A DNA stretch of 64,000 nucleotides from Nocardioides guangzhouensis. Lineage in GTDB: Bacteria; Actinomycetota; Actinomycetes; Propionibacteriales; Nocardioidaceae. Shown in pieces: positions 59,212-64,000 of this stretch. The notes below the pieces were generated by a model. It did no database searches and was not told the DNA's origin. It saw nothing but the letters and a program-made list of their open reading frames with translations. The DNA is taken from contig NZ_SDKM01000003.1 in NCBI RefSeq assembly GCF_004519545.1, forward strand, positions 124,001 to 188,000, in the 5' to 3' direction. The position numbers and the translations under genes are program-made. Within the stretch, counting starts at the first letter, position 1, and each line of letters opens with the position of its first letter.

Positions 59212-59985
59212 TCACTGGAGGCAGCGGTCGACGTACCGGTCGGCGCCGGGCTTGAGCCGCTCCGCCTCCGCGGTGAAGTGTGCCGCAGCCTCCCGCCCCG
59301 GCCACGCGGCGGGCAGCAGCTCGTCGGGCAGGCCGGGATCGCGGAACAGGAACAGCCGCCACTCGTGCACCAGCGAGAAACGCTGGGCGAACGCCGCCTC
59401 GTCCGGGTCGTCGTGGTCGTCGACGGGCTCGACCTCCCGCACCCGCTCCAGCCACTCGGCGTACTCCTCGCCGAGGGTGGCGAGGTCCCAGCACGACGCC
59501 GGGAGTCCGGCCGGCTGGAAGTCGGTCGCGGTCGCGGTGGCCGCGGTCGCGCCCTCGCCTCCCAGCAGGCCGGTGAGCTCGGGCTGCGGCCACGGCGAGA
59601 TCCAGACGGCGTCAGACAGCTCGGCGTACCCCAGCCAGCCGAGGCCGGCCCGGACCCGGTTGCGGTCGGCGCGCTGCCGGATCGGGTCCAGGAACACCAG
59701 GTGCCAGCAGCCGTCCCACTCCCGGCGCGTCGTGCGGTAGATCCGCTCGGCGGCAGCGTCGAGGCGCCGGATCGCCTGCTCCGTCGCGGCGTACCCACGA
59801 CCGGCCTCCAGCATCGTCGGCTCGAGCCAGCCCTGGATCACCATCCGCGAGATGGCGGTGCGCACCGCCGGCGCGGCGATCCCGACCGGCTCGAGGAGCC
59901 GGACCAGCGCGGCCACGGGCGCCTCGTTGCCACGCGTGCGCAGGTGGTCTCCGTAGACATCGAACAGGGCCGACCGCGCGTGCAT
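59212..59985 (-). CDS. PaaX-family transcriptional repressor
   Basis: 257 residues. Winged-helix N-terminus SALFDVYGDHLRTRGNEAPVAALVRLLEPVGIAAPAVRTAISRMVIQGWLEP, central WDGCWHLVFLDPIRQRADRNRVRAGLGWLGYAELSDAVWISP, C-terminal PaaX_C. In known cases PaaX represses phenylacetate catabolism and responds to phenylacetyl-CoA; here it lies 52 bp before the enoyl-CoA hydratase in the same direction and may control it. ATG with CAGACT ending 7 nt upstream (leaderless). Confidence 0.87.
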   Translation of the reverse strand: MHARSALFDVYGDHLRTRGNEAPVAALVRLLEPVGIAAPAVRTAISRMVIQGWLEPTMLEAGRGYAATEQAIRRLDAAAERIYRTTRREWDGCWHLVFLDPIRQRADRNRVRAGLGWLGYAELSDAVWISPWPQPELTGLLGGEGATAATATATDFQPAGLPASCWDLATLGEEYAEWLERVREVEPVDDHDDPDEAAFAQRFSLVHEWRLFLFRDPGLPDELLPAAWPGREAAAHFTAEAERLKPGADRYVDRCLQ

Positions 59986-60103
59986 GGGAGGGAGTCTGCC
60001 AGCGAACCTGACCGGAACGTGTCGGAGCACACCCGGCGATAGGGGATAATGGCCGCGCGTACGGCGCCACCAGGCGCTCGGAGGAACAGGAAGAGGTGCG
60101 CGG

Positions 60104-60271
60104 ATGGCGGCGATGAAGCCGCGGACGGGCGACGGTCCGCTGGAGGTCACCAAGGAGGGACGCGGCATCGTGATGCGCGTCCCGCTCGAAGGAGGTGGCC
60201 GCCTCGTTGTCGAGCTGAACGCCGACGAGGCCGGAGCTCTCGGTGACGCGCTCAAGGACGTCACCGGCTGA
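60104..60271 (+). CDS. DUF3117 small protein
   Basis: 55 residues: MAAMKPRTGDGPLEVTKEG, then RGIVMRVPLEGGGRLVVELN and DEAGALGDALKDVTG. This small beta-rich protein is almost universal in actinobacteria and its function is unknown. The ATG follows AAGAGGTGCGCGG. Its TGA is one base before the GTG of pepA, so the two are probably co-translated. Confidence 0.9.
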   Translation: MAAMKPRTGDGPLEVTKEGRGIVMRVPLEGGGRLVVELNADEAGALGDALKDVTG

Positions 60272-60272
60272 C

Positions 60273-61868
60273 GTGCCCACGGGAGTCGACGACATTTCGA
60301 ACAACACCGCCGGTCGCACTGCCGACCAGGTTCCCGACCAGGTAGTACCTCCCACGTTCTCGTGGACGGGATCGCCGCTGCACGCCCTCGACGCCGACAT
60401 CGGCGCCGACGGCGGGGTGGTGGTGGCGCTGCCGGTGCTGCCCGCCGACGGGGGCGACGAGGACGGCACCAGCGGTCCGGCGCTGGGCCCCGGTGCCGCG
60501 GACCTCGGTGACGCGCTCGGCATCGACCTGCTGGCAGCGCTCGACCACCACGGTGCGACCGGCAAGCCGGGCGAGGTGCACCGGCACCCGGTGCTCGGCC
60601 ACGAGGGCGTGCGCGAGGTCGCGCTGGTCGGTGTCGGTGACCTGGGGACCGACGCGTTCCGGCTGGCCGGTGCCGCGCTGGCCCGCTCGGTCCGTGACCG
60701 CGAGGCGGTCGCGACGACGCTGCCCGGGCTCGCCGACGACGCGGCCCTGCGCGGCTTCGTGGTGGGCCTGACCCTGGCCTCGTTCGGCTTCCACGTGCGG
60801 TCGAACGGCCCGAGGAGCAGGCCCGTCGGCCGCGTGCTGCTGGCCGGTGACGGGTCGAGACAACCGGTGGTCGACAAGGCGGTGGCGGTCGCGGGCGCCG
60901 GGTGGCGCGCGCGGTTCCTGGCCACGGTGCCGTCGAACATCAAGAACCCTGCCTGGCTCGCCGATCAGGCGGTCGCGGCGGCGGGGGAGACCGGGCTGAA
61001 GGTCACGGTCTGGGACGAGAAGCAGCTGGCCAAGGAGGGCTTCGGCGGCATCCTCGCCGTCGGCTCCGCCTCGGCCACGCCGCCGCGGCTGGTCCGGCTC
61101 GACCACACTCCGACGAGGTCCGGCCGCAAGACGCACGGCCACGTCGTGCTGGTCGGCAAGGGGATCACGTTCGACACCGGTGGCCTCTCGATCAAGCCGG
61201 GCGAGGCGATGGTCAACATGAAGCGCGACATGACCGGGGGCGCGGTCGTGATCGCGACCATGGCGGCGCTGGCCGCGCTCGACGTGCCGGTCCGCGTCAC
61301 CGGCCTGGTCGCGGCCGCGGAGAACGCCATCGGCGGCGCGTCGTTCCGGCCGGGTGACGTGATCACCCACTACGGCGGCCGCACCACCGAGGTCACCAAC
61401 ACCGACGCCGAGGGGCGCCTGGTGATGGCCGACGCGCTCGCCTACGCCGTCGACAGGATCAAGCCGGACGCCCTGGTCGACGTGGCCACCCTGACCGGCG
61501 CGATGAAGGTGGCGCTGGGGCTGCGCACCGGCGGCTACTTCGCCGACCACGAGGGGCTGGCCGCCGCGATCGCGGCCGCCTCGGCCGCCTCCGGCGAGCG
61601 CCTGTGGCGGATGCCGCTGCACGAGGAGTACGGCGAGCTGATCGAGTCGAAGGTCGCCGACGCCGACAACGCGGGCGGCGGTCCGGGCGCGATCACCGCC
61701 GCCCTGTTCCTGCAGCCGTTCACCGGCGACGTGCCGTGGGCCCACCTCGACATCGCCTCGGTCGGCGACGCCGTGAGCGACTGGGCCGAGTGGACCGCCG
61801 GCCCCACCGGATTCGGCACCCGCGTGCTGCTCCACTGGCTCGAGGACGACCCCCTGGGAGGGCTGTGA
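60273..61868 (+). CDS. pepA: leucyl aminopeptidase (M17)
   Basis: About 531 residues. VLVGKGITFDTGGLSIKPGEAMVNMKRDMTGGAVVIATM holds the first metal ligands and NTDAEGRLVMADALAYA the M17 signature; the C-terminal catalytic half is complete. The long variable N-terminal half (about 240 residues) begins with a low-complexity stretch. A dinuclear-metal exopeptidase of the cytoplasm. GTG 60273, one base after the DUF3117 stop, is the most likely start. Confidence 0.9.
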   Translation: MPTGVDDISNNTAGRTADQVPDQVVPPTFSWTGSPLHALDADIGADGGVVVALPVLPADGGDEDGTSGPALGPGAADLGDALGIDLLAALDHHGATGKPGEVHRHPVLGHEGVREVALVGVGDLGTDAFRLAGAALARSVRDREAVATTLPGLADDAALRGFVVGLTLASFGFHVRSNGPRSRPVGRVLLAGDGSRQPVVDKAVAVAGAGWRARFLATVPSNIKNPAWLADQAVAAAGETGLKVTVWDEKQLAKEGFGGILAVGSASATPPRLVRLDHTPTRSGRKTHGHVVLVGKGITFDTGGLSIKPGEAMVNMKRDMTGGAVVIATMAALAALDVPVRVTGLVAAAENAIGGASFRPGDVITHYGGRTTEVTNTDAEGRLVMADALAYAVDRIKPDALVDVATLTGAMKVALGLRTGGYFADHEGLAAAIAAASAASGERLWRMPLHEEYGELIESKVADADNAGGGPGAITAALFLQPFTGDVPWAHLDIASVGDAVSDWAEWTAGPTGFGTRVLLHWLEDDPLGGL

Positions 61869-62212
61869 TGAAGGGCCTGACCGTCCGCTGGTCCCTCGCC
61901 GACGCGCCGGCCGACGTGGCCGAGCTCCTCGCGACGTACGTCGCGGACACCTCGCACGCCCGGTTCACCGGAAAGGACGGCCTGGGCTTCAAGACCTGGC
62001 GGATGCGCCCGGGGGAGTGGTTCGAGGGCTGCTACGTCTTCGCCTCCGACGAGGCGCGGGCGGAGTTCCAGGAGTCCTTCGTCGCCACTGCCGCGGAGTC
62101 GCCGGGCTCGCAGATCATCGGCAGCGCGCCGGTGCTCATCGAGCCGTGCGAGGTCGTGGCCATCGCCGAGGGCAAGGACGGCTTCGCCGCCAGCCCGCGC
62201 GCGGAGGCCTGA
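61868..62212 (+). CDS. YdhR-like alpha/beta barrel protein
   Basis: 114 residues: MKGLTVRWSLADAPADVAELLATYVADTSHARFTGKDGLGFKTWRM and EGCYVFASDEARAEFQESFV are like YdhR/ABM-type putative monooxygenases, which are dimeric alpha/beta barrels. Function unassigned. The start overlaps the pepA stop (TGATG), showing translational coupling. Confidence 0.7.
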   Translation: MKGLTVRWSLADAPADVAELLATYVADTSHARFTGKDGLGFKTWRMRPGEWFEGCYVFASDEARAEFQESFVATAAESPGSQIIGSAPVLIEPCEVVAIAEGKDGFAASPRAEA

Positions 62213-62236
62213 CCCCGGTCGGACCGGCCCCCGGGG

Positions 62237-62890
62237 TCAGTCGCCCTCCGGGACCCAGACCTTCCGGGCGGCCAGCAGGCCGTCGCCGACGGGGAGCAGC
62301 ACCGGCACCAGACCGTCGTCCGCGGCCACAGCGCGGCCCAGCTCGCGGATCGCGACCGTCTCCTCGTCCCGCTGCGCCGGGTCGGCGACCCGGTCGTGCC
62401 ACAGGGCGTTGTCGAAGGCGACCACGCCACCGGGGCGCAACAGCCGCAGCGACTCGCCGAGGTAGTCGGCGTACTCCCGCTTGTCGCCGTCGCAGAACAC
62501 GAGGTCGTAGTGGCCGTCGGTCAGCCGCGGCAGCACGTCGAGGGCCGCGCCCGAGATGGTGCGGATCCGGTTGGAGGCGATGCCCGCGTCGCTGAAGGTC
62601 TGCCGGGCCAGGCGCTGGTGCTCGGCCTCGATGTCGACGGTGGTGAGCACGCCGTCCGACCGCATGCCGCGCAGCAGCCACAGGCCCGACACGCCGGTGC
62701 CGGTGCCGACCTCGACCACCGCTCGCGCGTCGAGCACGGACGCGAGGAAGCGCAGGGCAGCGCCGCCGCCGGAGCCGATCGGCACCACGCCGACCTCCTC
62801 GGCGCGGGCACGGGCCGCTGAGAGCACGTCGTCCTCGGCCACGAACTCCTCGGCGTAGGACCAGCTGGCGGGCTTGATCGTGGTGGGAAT
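62237..62890 (-). CDS. SAM-dependent O-methyltransferase, apparent ATT start
   Basis: 217 residues from the proposed start. Motif I VVEVGTGTGVSGLWLLRGM, LTTVDIEAEHQRLARQTF and VFCDGDKREYADYL (metal/catalytic Asp) fit the COMT-like family that includes mycobacterial Rv1220c. No ATG, GTG or TTG suits the conserved N-terminus PTTIKPASWSYAEEFV. A strong AGGAGG (62901-62896) stands 5 nt before ATT 62890 and 2 nt before ATC 62893, so initiation at a rare ATT is likely. Divergent from sigE. Confidence 0.8.
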   Translation of the reverse strand: MPTTIKPASWSYAEEFVAEDDVLSAARARAEEVGVVPIGSGGGAALRFLASVLDARAVVEVGTGTGVSGLWLLRGMRSDGVLTTVDIEAEHQRLARQTFSDAGIASNRIRTISGAALDVLPRLTDGHYDLVFCDGDKREYADYLGESLRLLRPGGVVAFDNALWHDRVADPAQRDEETVAIRELGRAVAADDGLVPVLLPVGDGLLAARKVWVPEGD

Positions 62891-62970
62891 GATGGCCTCC
62901 TGGGCTCGTACGACGCGCCGTTGCGGCGACCTTACCGCGTGGGAACCGCGTGTTGCCGGAGCGTGGATCG

Positions 62971-62996
62971 GGAACAGGCAGGGCGCTGGATTCGTT
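62971..62996 (+). promoter_or_regulatory. candidate ECF-type promoter for sigE
   Basis: GGAAC (62971-62975), 17 bp, CGTT (62993-62996) matches the GGAAC-N16/17-CGTT form used by ECF sigma factors of the SigE/SigH group. It lies about 150 bp upstream of sigE, consistent with autoregulation. Confidence 0.45.
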
Positions 62997-63144
62997 CTCC
63001 GACGGAGAGGACCGGCGTCCCGGCAGCACCGGTGCAGACCGGGTTCAAAGGAAGCAGGAGGCTCGGCGTTCAGGGTTCTCTCAGCAGCAGTCCCTACGGT
63101 CAGAGAGGTCACAGTTGAGACGACGTCGCGAGAAGGAGATGCCC

Positions 63145-63723
63145 GTGGCATCCGACGCACCCGTGGTCCCCAGCTGGGAGGAGATCGTCGCCCAGCACTC
63201 GGATCGCGTCTACCGCCTCGCCTACCGCCTCACCGGGAACGCCGCCGATGCCGAGGACCTCACCCAGGACGTCTTCGTGCGGGTCTTCCGCTCGCTCTCG
63301 ACGTACACCCCCGGCACCTTCGAGGGCTGGCTGCACCGGATCACCACGAACCTGTTCCTCGACCAGGCCCGCCGCAAGCAGCGGATCCGGTTCGATGCGC
63401 TGTCCGACGAGCGGGCCGCGCGGCTGACCAGCGACACCACCCCGCACGGCCACGTCGACGACCGCATGTTCGACGACGACGTCGAGCGGGCCCTGGCCCA
63501 GCTGCCCCCCGACTTCCGTGCCGCTGTCGTGCTCTGCGACATCGAGGGCCTGTCCTACGAGGAGATCGCCGAGATCCTCGACGCGAAGCTGGGGACGGTC
63601 CGCTCCCGTATCCACCGCGGCCGGGCGATGCTGCGCAAGGAGCTGGCGCACCGCGCCCCGAGCGAGGGCCGGGTCCGGTACGCCGGGCCGCACCCGACCG
63701 GGACCCCGGAGGCGGTCCGGTGA
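63145..63723 (+). CDS. sigE: ECF RNA polymerase sigma factor, SigE type
   Basis: 192 residues. Region 2 [34 protein letters not shown] with [26 protein letters not shown]; region 4 [48 protein letters not shown]. Closest in pattern to mycobacterial SigE, which answers envelope stress. GTG 63145 is preferred because AAGGAG stands 6 nt before it; ATG 63139 would touch that site. The stop overlaps the anti-sigma start (GTGA). Confidence 0.9.
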   Translation: MASDAPVVPSWEEIVAQHSDRVYRLAYRLTGNAADAEDLTQDVFVRVFRSLSTYTPGTFEGWLHRITTNLFLDQARRKQRIRFDALSDERAARLTSDTTPHGHVDDRMFDDDVERALAQLPPDFRAAVVLCDIEGLSYEEIAEILDAKLGTVRSRIHRGRAMLRKELAHRAPSEGRVRYAGPHPTGTPEAVR

Positions 63724-64000
63724 TCGGGCATGTCGGCAACCGGGTCAGTGCCCTCGTCGACGGCCAGCTCCCCGCGGCGGAGTCCGAGCGGCTGTGGGCG
63801 CACGTGCACACCTGTCACACCTGCCGGTTCGCCGTCGAGCGCGAGGGCTGGGTGAAGACCCGGGTGTCCGAGCTCGGCCTGGCCGGCCCGCAGCCGTGCG
63901 CTCCCGGTCACCTGACCGGCAGCCTGGCCCGGGTGACCGCCCTCGGCTGGCCGGAGCCCGAGATCGAGCCCGCCCACGACCGGCGCCGCCTCATGGCCGC
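63720..64000 (+). CDS. zinc-binding anti-sigma factor, 3' end outside the window
   Basis: 93 visible residues. [10 protein letters not shown] is the ZAS motif (H-x3-C-x2-C) of the RseA/RsrA-type anti-sigma domain, preceded by [20 protein letters not shown], the usual zf-HC2 lead-in. GTG overlaps the sigE stop (GTGA), giving a coupled pair in which the protein holds SigE inactive until stress. Whether a membrane segment follows cannot be seen. Confidence 0.88.
   Translation, partial: MIGHVGNRVSALVDGQLPAAESERLWAHVHTCHTCRFAVEREGWVKTRVSELGLAGPQPCAPGHLTGSLARVTALGWPEPEIEPAHDRRRLMA

Overview
The window is 64 kb of high-GC actinobacterial chromosome, most like Nocardioides or a close relative in the Propionibacteriales. 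The evidence is the strongly G/C-biased third codon positions, an SsgA/SsgB-family cell division regulator, the mycothiol gene mshB, an ECF sigma factor of the SigE type with a zinc anti-sigma factor, a DUF3117 protein, the split dapC/dapD/dapE lysine genes, and many leaderless genes with a TANNNT box 6-8 nt before the start codon. Nearly all of it reads as core or lightly variable chromosome. No tRNA, rRNA, CRISPR array, transposase or integrase was found.

Layout. 1-4.2 kb: a truncated Asp-box protein, a secreted metzincin protease, a hemerythrin, a cysteine-desulfurase-like aminotransferase and a frameshifted membrane protein. 4.2-7.3 kb: ychF, whose 3' end occurs three times (about 5.29, 6.10 and 6.83 kb). 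The copies bracket two single-gene segments, one carrying an A/T-richer lipoprotein gene; this looks like a hotspot for serial insertion. 7.3-18.6 kb: VOC proteins, truncated hemoglobin, an RsbW-like/PAS protein, pepN, a TetR-oxidoreductase pair with two operators, a phosphatase, a GlgC-like enzyme and an HxlR-cupin pair. 18.6-22 kb: a persulfide/sulfur locus (TSUP transporter, persulfide dioxygenase-rhodanese, rhodanese, thioredoxin, CstR-like repressor) around a divergent promoter with two operator-like sites. 22.4-24 kb: a yybP-ykoY manganese riboswitch ahead of terC, then ssgB. 24.2-32 kb: psuK-psuG, a decayed SGNH hydrolase, thioesterase, MutT, racemase and exporter genes, with a dense block of dispersed repeats near 29.4 kb. 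32-37 kb: the arginine deiminase pathway as two divergent units (arcC-permease and arcA-arcB) with DevR/OsdR-type boxes. 37-42 kb: mshB, a VanW protein, and aspS behind a translational T-box. 42-50.5 kb: a sensor kinase, a CG3035-type N-acetylglutamate synthase, ferredoxin, dapC, a muralytic fusion protein and dapD. 50.6-58 kb: ileS with its T-box, dapE, a LOG protein, a DivIVA-domain protein and an M14 peptidase. 58-64 kb: enoyl-CoA hydratase, PaaX, pepA, an O-methyltransferase and sigE with its anti-sigma gene, cut by the window end.

The points most worth a second look are the three-copy ychF 3'-end repeat, the aspS T-box whose anti-Shine-Dalgarno strand has two mutually exclusive partners, and the dispersed palindromic repeats. 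Those repeats supply stop codons to convergent gene pairs and have entered the 5' coding ends of aspS and dapC.
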